A stretch of DNA of 64,000 nt from an uncultured Alphaproteobacteria bacterium (GCA_910577205.1 CAJTMA010000008.1:1-64000), one strand, 5' to 3'. Counted from the stretch's first letter, positions 34,782-44,455 are shown. Program-made: numbers and translations. Notes: generated by a model not told the origin, from the sequence alone.

Positions 34782-35909
34782 ATGCTTATCGCCGTCCCCA
34801 AAGAGATAAAAAACGGAGAAACCAGAGTCGCCGTCACCCCTGACATCGTAAAAAAATATAAATATATGGGGATTGAAGTCAGCGTGCAAAGCGGTGCGGG
34901 CGAAGCGTCCGGCTTTAGCGACAAGGATTACCGGGAAGCCGGTGCAGACATCAAACAGACAGCCGAAGACACCTATAAAAAAGCCACAGCCATTTTCAAA
35001 ATCTGGGCACCGGAACCGTCTGAAGAACCATACTTAACCCCTGGTCAGGCCGTTTTTGCCAATTTCCAAGCCCTGACAAACCGCGGACGAATTGAAACTT
35101 TTGCCCACTTGGGCTTAACCTGTTTTGCCCTTGAGCTTATGCCGCGTATTTCCCGGGCACAAAGCATGGACATCTTGTCCTCCCAAAGCAATCTGGCTGG
35201 CTATAAAGCCGTTATTGAAGCTGTCAGCCACTTGTCATCAGCCGTGCCGATGATGATGACAGCCGCAGGAACGGTAGCTCCGGCTAAAGCGCTTATTCTC
35301 GGCGCAGGCGTTGCCGGATTGCAAGCTATTGCCACAGCCAAACGTCTGGGAGCCATAGTCTACGCTTCTGATGTCCGTCCGCAGGTCAAAGAACAAGTGG
35401 AATCACTGGGCGGCAAATTTCTGGAAGTCAAGTCTGATGAAAATTTTGAAACAGCCGGAGGCTATGCCAAAGAAACCTCTGCCGACTATAAACAAAAGCA
35501 GCAGGAAGCCGTTGCCCGGCAACTGACCCAAACAAACTTTGCCGTCACCACCGCGCTTATTCCCGGTCTTCCTGCGCCGCGGCTGATTACCAAAGCCATG
35601 CTGTCAGAAATGCCGGCTGGTTCTGTCATCATTGATATGGCCTCTTCCACCGGCGGTAATGTTGAAGGGACAGAAGATGATAAAACAGTTATTGTCAATG
35701 GCGTAACAATTATCGGAAACTCCAATCTGGCAGCCGCCTTACCCGCTTCCGCCAGTCCCCTGTTTGCCAAAAATATTTTTAACTTTATTGAAACGATGTA
35801 TGATAAAGAAAATAAAAAACTCAACTATAACTTTGAAGATGAACTAATTAAAGGAACTTGCCTGTGCTTTGACGGCAAAATCGTTCACCCCTCTTTCTTA
35901 GGAGTATAA
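34782..35909 (+). CDS. pntAA: NAD(P) transhydrogenase subunit alpha part 1 (NAD-binding, domain I)
   Basis: 375 aa soluble domain I, binding NAD(H). Alanine-dehydrogenase-like: MLIAVPKEIKNGETRVAVTP at the start, then LILGAGVAGLQAIATAKRLGA (Rossmann loop) and VIIDMASSTGGNVEGT. The membrane part is a separate gene, the arrangement typical of alphaproteobacteria. The enzyme uses the proton gradient to make NADPH from NADH. AAAGGAT precedes the ATG. First gene of a three-gene operon. Confidence 0.95.
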   Translation: MLIAVPKEIKNGETRVAVTPDIVKKYKYMGIEVSVQSGAGEASGFSDKDYREAGADIKQTAEDTYKKATAIFKIWAPEPSEEPYLTPGQAVFANFQALTNRGRIETFAHLGLTCFALELMPRISRAQSMDILSSQSNLAGYKAVIEAVSHLSSAVPMMMTAAGTVAPAKALILGAGVAGLQAIATAKRLGAIVYASDVRPQVKEQVESLGGKFLEVKSDENFETAGGYAKETSADYKQKQQEAVARQLTQTNFAVTTALIPGLPAPRLITKAMLSEMPAGSVIIDMASSTGGNVEGTEDDKTVIVNGVTIIGNSNLAAALPASASPLFAKNIFNFIETMYDKENKKLNYNFEDELIKGTCLCFDGKIVHPSFLGV

Positions 35910-35910
35910 T

Positions 35911-36207
35911 ATGGATATTTGGACACTGCTGACTATTCTCATGCTGGCTTGTTTTGTTGGCTATTTTGTTGTCTGGGGCGTCACGCCGGCACTGCATTCC
36001 CCATTGATGAGCGTTTCTAACGCCATCTCCGGCATTGTCATTCTCGGCGCATTGACTACCGCCGGCATAAGCGAAATGAATTCCTCAAAAATCATGGGGC
36101 TGATTGCCGTCTTTCTGGCTGCGGTAAACATCTTTGGCGGATTTGCAGTATCACACCGTATGCTGCTGATGTTTCGCAAGAAAAACATCAAAAAGGAGAG
36201 CAAATAA
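35911..36207 (+). CDS. pntAB: NAD(P) transhydrogenase subunit alpha part 2 (membrane)
   Basis: 98 aa with three to four hydrophobic helices: VGYFVVWGVTPALHSPLMSVSNAISGI is the conserved entry of domain II. Starts one base after pntAA and overlaps the pntB start by one base (TAATG). Forms part of the proton channel with PntB. Confidence 0.95.
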   Translation: MDIWTLLTILMLACFVGYFVVWGVTPALHSPLMSVSNAISGIVILGALTTAGISEMNSSKIMGLIAVFLAAVNIFGGFAVSHRMLLMFRKKNIKKESK

Positions 36208-37571
36208 TGAGTCACACCTGCTTGTCTTTTATTTACCTACTCTCGGCAATTTTGTTTATTTTTTCGATACGCGGTTTGGCTTCTCCGGAAACGGCACGGC
36301 GCGGTAATCTTCTCGGAATGATTGGTATGGCCGCTGCAATCGCCGTCACCGTATATTCTCCTCTGGTAACGGAGTATGCGTGGATTCTTGCTGCTTTTTT
36401 ATGCGGCGGGCTGATTGGCACTTGGAGCACCTTAAAAGTCAAAATGACCTCTCTGCCGCAGATGATTGCCGCTTTTAACGGTTTAGGCGGCTTGTCTTCA
36501 GTCTTCATCGCTGCCGCAGAAATTCTGGCCGGGACGCCAACCTATTTGGAAACATCGCTGGGAATGCTGATTGGCGCGGTTGCTTTCTCCGGTTCGGTTA
36601 TTGCTTTTGCCAAACTTCAAGGCCTGATGCCGGCACGCGCATTGGTTTTTCCCGGACAGCAGTTGTTAAACCTGCTTTTCGGCCTTTCCGTTATTATCAC
36701 TTGCGTCTGGTTCATCACGACCGGTGACCGAAACCTGTTTTACATATTGGCCGCCTTATCAATCCTGCTCGGCTTTTTACTGATTTTGCCAATTGGCGGC
36801 GCAGATATGCCGGTCGTCATTTCCGTTCTTAATGCTTATTCCGGATGGGCTGCCGTTGGCATTGGCTTCTCCTTAAACAACGTCTTGCTAATTATTGTCG
36901 GCTCGATTGTGGGTGCCAGCGGGGCGATTCTTTCATACATTATGGTCAAAGCCATGAACCGCTCATTGCTAAACGTTATGCTCGGCGGTTTCGGAGCAGA
37001 TAACAAAAACACGCAAAATGAATCTGACGGCTTGAAACGCACGGCTAAAACCGGCAACCCCGAAGATGCGGCTTTTATCATGGAAAATGCCAATAAAGTC
37101 ATCATTGTTCCCGGATACGGCATGGCTGTCGCCCAAGCCCAGCATATCTTAAAGGAAATGGCTTCCGACTTAGTAACCAAATATGGCGTAGAAGTCAAAT
37201 TCGCCATTCACCCGGTTGCCGGACGAATGCCCGGGCATATGAATGTTTTGCTGGCCGAAGCCAATGTGCCTTATGACGATGTGTTTGAATTGGAAGACAT
37301 CAACCGCGAATTTGCCACTGCTGATGTCGCATACGTTATCGGCGCTAACGATGTCACTAATCCGCAGGCCAAAACCAACCCTGCTTCGCCGATTTACGGT
37401 ATGCCGATATTAGATGTTGAAAAAGCCAAGACCGTTTTCTTTGTCAAACGCTCGCTGGCAACCGGCTATTCCGGCGTAGAAAATCCGCTGTTTTACGCAG
37501 ACAATACCATCATGTTGTATGGCGATGCCAAAAAAGTCACCGAAGAAATTGTCCGCGCTTTGGAAAAATAG
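36207..37571 (+). CDS. pntB: NAD(P) transhydrogenase subunit beta
   Basis: 454 aa. Residues ~1-265 hold eight to nine membrane helices (domain II). Domain III, which binds NADP(H), carries VIIVPGYGMAVAQAQ, HPVAGRMPGHMNVLLAEA and VIGANDVTNPQAK. A Shine-Dalgarno site (AAGGAGAG) lies in the end of pntAB. Last gene of the operon, followed by a strong two-way terminator. Confidence 0.96.
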   Translation: MSHTCLSFIYLLSAILFIFSIRGLASPETARRGNLLGMIGMAAAIAVTVYSPLVTEYAWILAAFLCGGLIGTWSTLKVKMTSLPQMIAAFNGLGGLSSVFIAAAEILAGTPTYLETSLGMLIGAVAFSGSVIAFAKLQGLMPARALVFPGQQLLNLLFGLSVIITCVWFITTGDRNLFYILAALSILLGFLLILPIGGADMPVVISVLNAYSGWAAVGIGFSLNNVLLIIVGSIVGASGAILSYIMVKAMNRSLLNVMLGGFGADNKNTQNESDGLKRTAKTGNPEDAAFIMENANKVIIVPGYGMAVAQAQHILKEMASDLVTKYGVEVKFAIHPVAGRMPGHMNVLLAEANVPYDDVFELEDINREFATADVAYVIGANDVTNPQAKTNPASPIYGMPILDVEKAKTVFFVKRSLATGYSGVENPLFYADNTIMLYGDAKKVTEEIVRALEK

Positions 37572-37572
37572 A

Positions 37573-37600
37573 AAAAGCCCGGAATATTCCGGGCTTTTTT
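37573..37600. terminator. Bidirectional intrinsic terminator
   Basis: AAAAAGCCCGGAAT is fully self-complementary with ATTCCGGGCTTTTTT. It serves pntB (+) and the membrane protease gene ending at 37599 (-). Confidence 0.92.
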
Positions 37601-38156
37601 ACAACATCAACAGCAAAGCCATGCCTAACACCGTATAGAGCAGCACGCCGCTCAAATACATTCGTGCCACTCTGAAATCTGCACCGGAAGGAATAGCATT
37701 TTCAATTATAATCGTCTGCAGCAACACATATAAAACATAATTAAAAAATGTCGGGCGCATAAGCGGCAGACCATACCGATTCAAATAAAAAGCTATCGGC
37801 AGCAACAACAGCGGCGCCATCGCCGACGGCACGGCGTTGTAAAAGGTAATATTGCTGAACCCCACGCTTCCCATGACATAATCGCCTTCGGGACTGCGCT
37901 GCGGAAATATCGTAAAATTCACCGGCCGCGCATTAAAAAACGATCCGACCAGATAATGCATCAATTCATGTAAAAAAGTTCCGGGAATATTGACTAAGGC
38001 ACTCATCCACATACTGCGGTAAGTCGTATATTTAAATCTCATCAGCACAATCACCAGTAAAATCAAATAAAAGCGGTTGTCAAAAAAACTCCGTAAAAAA
38101 ACCGGACTGTTCACATAAGCGCTGACCTTAAAAAAAACCTGCCATAAGATTTCCAT
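37599..38156 (-). CDS. Membrane metalloprotease-like protein with HExxH (site-2-protease-like)
   Basis: 185 aa with four to five membrane helices. The helix ending in GTFLHELMHYLVGSFF carries HELMH, an HExxH zinc motif set in a hydrophobic segment as in M50 proteins; AIPSGADFR further on could supply the third ligand Asp. Only nine bases downstream of the TetR gene on the same strand, so probably regulated by it. Not a close match to a named S2P; substrate unknown. A second HExxH membrane protein lies at 41983-42654. Confidence 0.65.
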   Translation of the reverse strand: MEILWQVFFKVSAYVNSPVFLRSFFDNRFYLILLVIVLMRFKYTTYRSMWMSALVNIPGTFLHELMHYLVGSFFNARPVNFTIFPQRSPEGDYVMGSVGFSNITFYNAVPSAMAPLLLLPIAFYLNRYGLPLMRPTFFNYVLYVLLQTIIIENAIPSGADFRVARMYLSGVLLYTVLGMALLLML

Positions 38157-38165
38157 ATCCCCTCC

Positions 38166-38759
38166 TCACTTCAAAACCGTCAAGCCGGCCATATAAGTAT
38201 TCAGCAATAATTTACACAAGCTTTTCTTATTAATTTTGCTGAAATTATCAAGAGCATTGGTCGTCAGAAAAGAACTCATGGAAAACAATGTCAGCCACAA
38301 CACTTGCCGCGCCAGCTGCCGCTCTTTGACCGCCAAGGTAGCATAAACTTTATCAAACGCCGGCTCCCAAATTTTTGTTACAGAAATCAGCTTGCGCAAA
38401 TAAAGTTTCGGCAGTTTGCCATATTCTGCGTGCAAATGAAAATTATATAACAAAAACCACAAATTGCGGTTAGCCAGCACAAAAGCGACAAAAGCATCCA
38501 AATAACGGTTTAACATCTGATACGAACTTTCGCCTTTCGGCGTGCGCATCATAAAGCGGATAAGTTCATCCAGTGTCTGCTTGTTCTGTTCCAGCACAAA
38601 ATTATCCATTGTGCCAAACTGGTTGTAAATCGTCCCGACCGAATAGCCTGAAGCTTCTGCCAGCTTACGCGCCGTCAGGTAGTCAGCACCTTTGTCCTGC
38701 ACCAGCTGCCGCCCTCTGGCGACTAAAATTTTACGGATATTGTCTTTTGTATTTGTCAT
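38166..38759 (-). CDS. TetR/AcrR-family transcriptional regulator
   Basis: 197 aa. The N-terminal helix-turn-helix is visible as TARKLAEASGYSVGTIYNQFGTM (residues ~24-46), the TetR pattern. The remainder is an all-helical ligand domain. Forms a two-gene unit with the membrane metalloprotease-like gene. Ligand unknown. No clear operator was recognised in the 94 bases before the divergent gene at 38854. Confidence 0.88.
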   Translation of the reverse strand: MTNTKDNIRKILVARGRQLVQDKGADYLTARKLAEASGYSVGTIYNQFGTMDNFVLEQNKQTLDELIRFMMRTPKGESSYQMLNRYLDAFVAFVLANRNLWFLLYNFHLHAEYGKLPKLYLRKLISVTKIWEPAFDKVYATLAVKERQLARQVLWLTLFSMSSFLTTNALDNFSKINKKSLCKLLLNTYMAGLTVLK

Positions 38760-38853
38760 CTTATATTAACTTAATATTTGGAATTTAAAACTATACTAAA
38801 TCAAAGATGAACACTGTTCAATTTTTTTCTGACAAATTAACAAGGACAACGCT

Positions 38854-39723
38854 ATGAAAAAAGGATTATGGGCTATCGGATTGTTTGCTTTGGCTGCCAT
38901 TTTCCGCTTTACCGCATCTTCGGCACAAACCAGCGACAATTTTTACGATTCTCTGCTGATTTCTGATGAGATTAAAACCGAAGAAAACGCCGAACAGGCC
39001 AAACAAAATGCTGGACGTCTACTCAACAGCAAACCGACAGAGATTAAAATCGATTCGCCATTATTGCGTTCCCACCAGAAAAAGCTTCAAAAAATCCAAA
39101 AATCTCAAAAATTAAAATCCCAAAACAAGGTTCTTAAAACCCCCGAACCTGCTCCCTTTGGCCTGAACTGGGGCGCAACTTATGACGAAGTGCAAAAAGA
39201 CGGCGTAACCCTCACGCCCACCGGTCAGAAAGACTATGTAAATAACTTCACAGCCACTCACCTGCCTAAAAGGGTCAGCACTTTTCGCGAAATAATCCTC
39301 ACTTTCGGCATAGAAAACGAACTGTGGCGGATAATTGCTTACGGCAACTTCATTGATGATACGCCTTCTGCAGAAAAAGTGCTTGAAATTTATAACCGCT
39401 ACTATCATCTGCTCGAACAAAAATACGGCAATGCCCAACAATTTTACACCCCTAAAGTCATCAATGTTGACCGAGTCACAGATTTGGGTAACAGCAAAAC
39501 CAAAACCGAAAGCATTCCTCAGGAACAGGTTATCGGCAACCCTGACTTTTTGCAGGAACTCCAAAACGGCGAAGCTTTCCTTTATGCCACTTTTGAAAAC
39601 GGCAAAGTCGGCGCGGCATTAAGCGTCAGTGTGGATGGCCGCGGACAAAGTTACATTACCATTGAATATAAAAATCTCACTATTATGCAGGCTCGGGAAA
39701 AATCAACCCTCGACGCTCTTTAA
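38854..39723 (+). CDS. Exported hypothetical protein
   Basis: 289 aa, family not recognised. The signal peptide ends around residue 24 (IFRFTASSA/Q). A Lys/Gln-rich helical stretch (residues ~45-90) is followed by a mixed alpha/beta domain beginning PFGLNWGATYDEV. AAGGA lies before the ATG. 17 bases ahead of mpl on the same strand, so it may share its transcript and act in the envelope. Confidence 0.65.
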   Translation: MKKGLWAIGLFALAAIFRFTASSAQTSDNFYDSLLISDEIKTEENAEQAKQNAGRLLNSKPTEIKIDSPLLRSHQKKLQKIQKSQKLKSQNKVLKTPEPAPFGLNWGATYDEVQKDGVTLTPTGQKDYVNNFTATHLPKRVSTFREIILTFGIENELWRIIAYGNFIDDTPSAEKVLEIYNRYYHLLEQKYGNAQQFYTPKVINVDRVTDLGNSKTKTESIPQEQVIGNPDFLQELQNGEAFLYATFENGKVGAALSVSVDGRGQSYITIEYKNLTIMQAREKSTLDAL

Positions 39724-39740
39724 CTTAGAAAGGACTATCT

Positions 39741-41108
39741 ATGGCTAAAACCAGCTTTTGCGGCATCTCCGGCAGCGGCATGAGCGCCCTTGCGCAAATT
39801 CTTAAACATCAGGGGCACGAAGTCCGCGGTTCTGACCGCAGCTTCGATCAGGGCAAAGACCAAGCCAACCGCAATGCCCTTGAAGCTATGGGAATTAAAA
39901 TTTATCCGCAAGACGGATCAGCCATAACCGATGATCTGGACACCCTATATGTTTCCAGCGCCGTGGAAGACAGCATTCCTGATATAAAAGCGGCTTTAAG
40001 CAAAAATATTCCCGTCAAAAAGCGTTCTGACTTGCTGGCCGAGATTTTTCATCAATACCCGCATAACATTGCCGTCGGCGGCACAAGCGGCAAAACCACA
40101 GTCACCGCAATGATAGGCTACATCCTTGATAAACTCGGGTATAAACCAACAATGATTAACGGCGGGCTGCTGCTTAATTATGCTGATATGCCGGGCATTC
40201 CCAACATCATCTGCAACAACGGGGATACCTGCGTGATTGAAGCGGATGAAAGCGACGGCTCAATTGAAAAATATTCCCCTTACATCGCCGTTATCAACAA
40301 CATATCTATTGACCACAAACCGATTCCCGAATTGCAAAAATTATTTGGAGATTTTGCATCCCGCGCCAAACACGGAGTTGTCGTCAATGCCGACTGCACG
40401 GCTTGTGCCAACATTAAAAATCCACAAAAACCGAACTTGTCTTTTTCCATCATCAACCCCAATGCCGATTTTTATGCAATGAATATCACCCCTCTGCCCC
40501 ATGGCGTAAAATATACGTTAGACGGTAAAGATTTCACACTCAAACTTATCGGGCAATTTAACGTTTCTAACGCTCTGGCCGCAATCGCCGCCTGCTCCCT
40601 GCTGGGAATTGATAAATTCGATGCCGCTCAGGCGTTGGAGGGCTTCTTAGGCACACACCGCCGATTAGAAGTTGTCGGTGTCCGCAACAACATATCCGTG
40701 ATTGATGATTTCGCCCATAATCCCGATAAAGTCAAAGCTTCCGTTTCTGCTCTCCGCGACTATCCCGGACGCCTAATCATGATGTTTCAGCCTCACGGCT
40801 TTACGCCGATGCGCATGATGGGCCGGCAGATTATTGACGAATTTACCGCGCAAATGAATAATGACGATCTCCTTCTGCTGCCGGAAATATATTTTGCCGG
40901 CGGTTCAGTCACCCGCGACATATCCTCGCAGGATTTGGTCAATTATGCCAAAGAAAAGGGCAAACAGGCTTTATTCTTTGCAACCAGAGAAGACTGCGGC
41001 CAATTCATTATCGCCAATGCCCGTCCGCAAGACCGCATTGTTATTATGGGCGCGCGCGATAACACACTGCCCGAATTTTGCAAAACCATTTTGAAAGAGA
41101 TAAAATAA
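39741..41108 (+). CDS. mpl: Mpl-type UDP-MurNAc:tripeptide ligase (MurC-like)
   Basis: 455 aa Mur ligase: N-terminal FCGISGSGMSALAQIL, the ATP loop GGTSGKTTVTAMIG, ADESDGS, and the C-terminal ligation domain with THRRLEVVG and DDFAHNPDKV. MurC and Mpl share this fold. Mpl reattaches recycled L-Ala-D-Glu-mDAP to UDP-MurNAc. The adjoining ldcA, whose product yields that tripeptide, favours Mpl; ordinary murC usually sits in the dcw cluster. AAAGGA supports the start. The stop overlaps the ldcA start by one base. Confidence 0.8.
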   Translation: MAKTSFCGISGSGMSALAQILKHQGHEVRGSDRSFDQGKDQANRNALEAMGIKIYPQDGSAITDDLDTLYVSSAVEDSIPDIKAALSKNIPVKKRSDLLAEIFHQYPHNIAVGGTSGKTTVTAMIGYILDKLGYKPTMINGGLLLNYADMPGIPNIICNNGDTCVIEADESDGSIEKYSPYIAVINNISIDHKPIPELQKLFGDFASRAKHGVVVNADCTACANIKNPQKPNLSFSIINPNADFYAMNITPLPHGVKYTLDGKDFTLKLIGQFNVSNALAAIAACSLLGIDKFDAAQALEGFLGTHRRLEVVGVRNNISVIDDFAHNPDKVKASVSALRDYPGRLIMMFQPHGFTPMRMMGRQIIDEFTAQMNNDDLLLLPEIYFAGGSVTRDISSQDLVNYAKEKGKQALFFATREDCGQFIIANARPQDRIVIMGARDNTLPEFCKTILKEIK

Positions 41109-41986
41109 TGTTCTGCCTGCAACCCGGAGATAAAGTCGGAATTGTGACCCCTGCCTCATTTATCCGCCAAGGCGATATCGACAGTGGTTTGCATTATTTG
41201 CAAAGTTTAGGCTTAATACCGGTTCTCGGCCAACACGTTTACAACGAATGGCATTACATGGGCGGCACTGCAGAGCAACGCGCGGCAGACCTGATGTCTT
41301 TCTATCGCGATGACAGCATCAAAGCCATTTTTACCTCACGCGGCGGCGGCGGCAGTTCATATATCCTGCCCCATCTGGATTACGAATTAATCAAGGCCAA
41401 TCCCAAACCGCTTTTCGGGCTGAGTGACATCACTATCCTCCAAAATGCTGTTTATGCCCAAAGCGGCTGCCCGTCATATACCGGAATGATATTAAAGCAG
41501 GATATGAAAGACAATGCCTATGCCATGCCCTCTAACGATTTTCAAAACCTCATCAACGGCAATGAAATGACGTACACCGGCGGACAAACCGTTACTTCCG
41601 GACACGCCGAAGGCACACTTATCGGCGGCAATTTAACCGCCTTGTCCTACCTGTTCGGCACAACTTATATGCCGGAACTAAGCGGTAAAATTTTGTTGCT
41701 GGAAGACATCGGCGGCAAATCTTTTTGGATAGACTTACGCTTGCAGCAACTACGCCAAACACCTGGTTTTGATAAACTCCAAGGCATTATATTCGGCGAA
41801 TTCTCAGATTGCACGATTATTGATAAGGAAGATGGCACTCCCGATGAAATCATCGATACTTTCTGCCAAAATTTAACCATCCCGGTCATCAAACATTTTC
41901 CCTACGGCCATATTCCCGCCCGACACATTCTGCCTGTCGGACTGCCCGTTAAATTTAATGCCGATGACTGCTCCGTGCGTTTTTAA
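41108..41986 (+). CDS. ldcA: L,D-carboxypeptidase (muropeptide recycling)
   Basis: 292 aa S66 serine peptidase that removes the terminal D-Ala from recycled murein tetrapeptides. The nucleophile motif is GLSDITIL (~residue 100), the Glu lies in LLLEDIGGK, and the His in FPYGHIPARHILPVG. N-terminal PGDKVGIVTPAS is typical. The ATG at 41108 overlaps the mpl stop (TAATG), giving translational coupling; a longer frame from 41078 would read inside mpl. Confidence 0.9.
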   Translation: MFCLQPGDKVGIVTPASFIRQGDIDSGLHYLQSLGLIPVLGQHVYNEWHYMGGTAEQRAADLMSFYRDDSIKAIFTSRGGGGSSYILPHLDYELIKANPKPLFGLSDITILQNAVYAQSGCPSYTGMILKQDMKDNAYAMPSNDFQNLINGNEMTYTGGQTVTSGHAEGTLIGGNLTALSYLFGTTYMPELSGKILLLEDIGGKSFWIDLRLQQLRQTPGFDKLQGIIFGEFSDCTIIDKEDGTPDEIIDTFCQNLTIPVIKHFPYGHIPARHILPVGLPVKFNADDCSVRF

Positions 41987-42654
41987 TACAACATCGTTTT
42001 AACATACTGCCAATTGCGCTCAGTCAGCCAAAATACCAGTTTATGATATTGGGCGACACCAAACCACAATTTGCTGTTAAATGCCATCATAAAGCCAATC
42101 ATCCATAAATTGGCTCCCGGCAAAAACATCAAACAGAATTTATAGGACACCTTCGGCAAATCCGTCTGCTTTTCATTAATCTGTGAAGCGACCGTATCCA
42201 CATGATACGCAACAAAATAGCCCATAATCCCGTTCATAATCAAACTATCGGCATAACGTCCGAACAAAGGAACAGCCAGCATAAAAAAGAAAGCAAACAA
42301 AGGAAAAAAATACGGTGAAATAATTATCAGCCAGTTTCCTTGGCCTTTAAACCCCATTGAACCGCCGGAATCATCTTCCGCTGCCCGAATATGCGTCACC
42401 TTATGCAAAGTCAACAACGCAAAAAAAGCGTGCGTCAGTTCATGGGCAATAATCTGCATACTGGCTTTGACCGAAGAGTCAGCCATTGTCCGCGCGATAA
42501 AATACATCAAAAAACCGCCAACCATTACCAAATATTTCGGCTGGGCAAAATTAAACCACGACAAAGACTGAACCAACGCCGGTAACGTCAACAGCATAAA
42601 TAAAGCTGCCGGCCATTTCAGCATTTCAATAAATCGGTTGACAACAGTCTGCAT
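41983..42654 (-). CDS. Membrane protein with HExxH motif (M50-like)
   Basis: 223 aa with about five hydrophobic helices. The motif MQIIAHELTHAFFALL places HELTH at the edge of a helix, as in site-2-type metalloproteases. No PDZ domain. Similar in plan to the protein at 37599-38156 but without clear sequence identity outside the motif. Convergent with ldcA, overlapping its end by four bases. Function unknown. Confidence 0.6.
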   Translation of the reverse strand: MQTVVNRFIEMLKWPAALFMLLTLPALVQSLSWFNFAQPKYLVMVGGFLMYFIARTMADSSVKASMQIIAHELTHAFFALLTLHKVTHIRAAEDDSGGSMGFKGQGNWLIIISPYFFPLFAFFFMLAVPLFGRYADSLIMNGIMGYFVAYHVDTVASQINEKQTDLPKVSYKFCLMFLPGANLWMIGFMMAFNSKLWFGVAQYHKLVFWLTERNWQYVKTMLY

Positions 42655-42801
42655 TCAACAATCCTCCGTCTGTTTGCCCGCAAGAATACGCCATTTTCAA
42701 ATAAAATTCACCAAATTTAACACACCTATCAACATAAGGCTTGTATTTCTGCTGTTTTGCATTAAGATGAATGCAAATAAATGCTAATCGAGGATAAGAT
42801 A

Positions 42802-43101
42802 ATGGATACAAAGGATTTTGAAACTTTTGACTTTCTGATTAATGATGAAGATGAAGTAATGCTTCTGCTGTACCAGCGCGATGGCGAACCGTCTGACCCG
42901 CATATTGAATTAGACAGCGAAGAAAAATCCGCCTTGCTCTATCGCAACAACGATGACACCTTGTTGTTAAATGACATTAACACCGAAGTTTTTGACAGCC
43001 TGATGGATGCCGACAAACTTTTGGTCTGCGAATTATCCCGCGAAGAAAATGACGAAGAAGCCCAAATCGTTCACGCTTATGAAGCTGAAATAAGAGATTA
43101 A
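42802..43101 (+). CDS. Small acidic hypothetical protein
   Basis: 99 aa, very rich in Asp and Glu, soluble and without cysteine clusters. GAGGA upstream sets the start at 42802; an in-frame ATG seven codons earlier is less likely. Family not recognised. Own terminator. Confidence 0.65.
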   Translation: MDTKDFETFDFLINDEDEVMLLLYQRDGEPSDPHIELDSEEKSALLYRNNDDTLLLNDINTEVFDSLMDADKLLVCELSREENDEEAQIVHAYEAEIRD

Positions 43102-43120
43102 ACATTAGAATAAACAATTC

Positions 43121-43146
43121 AGCCCCGCTATCGCGGGGCTTTTTTA
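43121..43146 (+). terminator. Intrinsic terminator
   Basis: AGCCCCGC pairs with GCGGGGCT over TATC, then a T-run. Faces the end of the convergent gene at 43154. Confidence 0.9.
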
Positions 43147-43153
43147 TGCACAT

Positions 43154-44446
43154 TTACTTAATCGTAAATATCGTCTTTTTAGGCTGAGCAGTCAACATCC
43201 GCTGGATATAACGCCCTTGATACAAGTTAATACCCAAAGAGTTTCCGACTTCCACGGCTTGCGGATCATCAACCCGGCAAAGAATCATCTTTGCCCTTTC
43301 TGCCCGATTGGCATAATCGGTAAAATGGCTGTCTTCCCGCACCATATCCATAAATGACGGATGCCAGATTATCTTCAGCAAATCGCCGTTCAATTGCTCG
43401 CGGTCAATATATTTCAGCTTATCAACCGTCACCCCGTCAATACAAATTTTATAGCCGCGGTACTGGGCAAAAGTCTTTGCCAGAATAAAAGCTTTAATAT
43501 CGCTGAAAATATCAACCAGCTGCAATTCCAAAACTATCGTTGACCGCATTGACGGATTAATGTTTTCATCAAAAGCCAAAAAGTCATCAGACAAGATTGT
43601 TGACACATTCAGGTTCATACTGAAATTATTAGTCAGCGAACCGTCATCATGTTGGCTGACACTGGCCAAAACGCGTTTATCCAACGTTTCCGTCAAATGC
43701 AAAAACAGCCACGGATTAGCCGTCAAATCCACATCCGGCAGCAGCATATCCCGCAAATCGGCAATAGAAACAAACACCTCGTCAAAAATCATTTGCGGCG
43801 GTGATTTCCCGATAACGGCACAAACCGATTGGCGGCGGATAAGACTGGAGAAATCAGCCATCGCCAAAGTCTTCTGCACCTTAGCCAGCATCGCAGGGGT
43901 CAACTCCCTGCGGAGTTTGCGCGAACCGGCCATCATCGCTGCCTGCGGTGTCTTCGGCGAAACATTGCCGCCGGCGGCCAATGTCTGATTTTTCAAACTA
44001 TCCATTAAAGACTGAACTGTCTTTTTAAATTCATCAACCTGCGCCGCCAAATTATAAAATTTAACAAATCCCGCTTGTTCCAAATCAAAAGCATTTTGCA
44101 GCAACGGATCATCATGAAACATAAAACGGATTTTCACCAGACAAGCCTGTATCTCTTCTCCCGAATTTTGGTGATAAAACACCACCATATCATCATTCGG
44201 CAGCCCAAAAATTTCGCCGCCATTCTTTTTGATGACATTTTCAAAAGTTTCTATCAGACTCTGCCGTTGAAGCGTCTTAAGCTTCTGGTTTTGCAATTTG
44301 CTGAGATGAATATACAACACGCCGTAATTTGGCAGTTCCGCATCTATCTTTGCCAAATAGTCCAATATCAGCGTATCCCGTTTAAAAGTGGAATGTTCCG
44401 TCACTTTTTCCGGCAGCTTCGGCGTTGTTTTATTAAATAAAAACAT
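43154..44446 (-). CDS. Degenerate EAL-like protein, copy 2
   Basis: 430 aa. The C-terminal half follows the fold order of EAL phosphodiesterases (IVLELQLVDIF, KICIDGV, ILCRVDDPQAVEVGNSLGINLYQGRYI), but the catalytic EAL/ELTE and metal residues are absent. The N-terminal ~130 residues look like a worn GGDEF fold (YGVLYIHLSKL, FGLPNDDMVVFY). Probably a non-catalytic binding or scaffold protein. The start has GAGGAAGAGGG directly upstream, within the nine-base gap after the paralogue. Confidence 0.65.
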   Translation of the reverse strand: MFLFNKTTPKLPEKVTEHSTFKRDTLILDYLAKIDAELPNYGVLYIHLSKLQNQKLKTLQRQSLIETFENVIKKNGGEIFGLPNDDMVVFYHQNSGEEIQACLVKIRFMFHDDPLLQNAFDLEQAGFVKFYNLAAQVDEFKKTVQSLMDSLKNQTLAAGGNVSPKTPQAAMMAGSRKLRRELTPAMLAKVQKTLAMADFSSLIRRQSVCAVIGKSPPQMIFDEVFVSIADLRDMLLPDVDLTANPWLFLHLTETLDKRVLASVSQHDDGSLTNNFSMNLNVSTILSDDFLAFDENINPSMRSTIVLELQLVDIFSDIKAFILAKTFAQYRGYKICIDGVTVDKLKYIDREQLNGDLLKIIWHPSFMDMVREDSHFTDYANRAERAKMILCRVDDPQAVEVGNSLGINLYQGRYIQRMLTAQPKKTIFTIK

Positions 44447-44455
44447 CCCTCTTCC

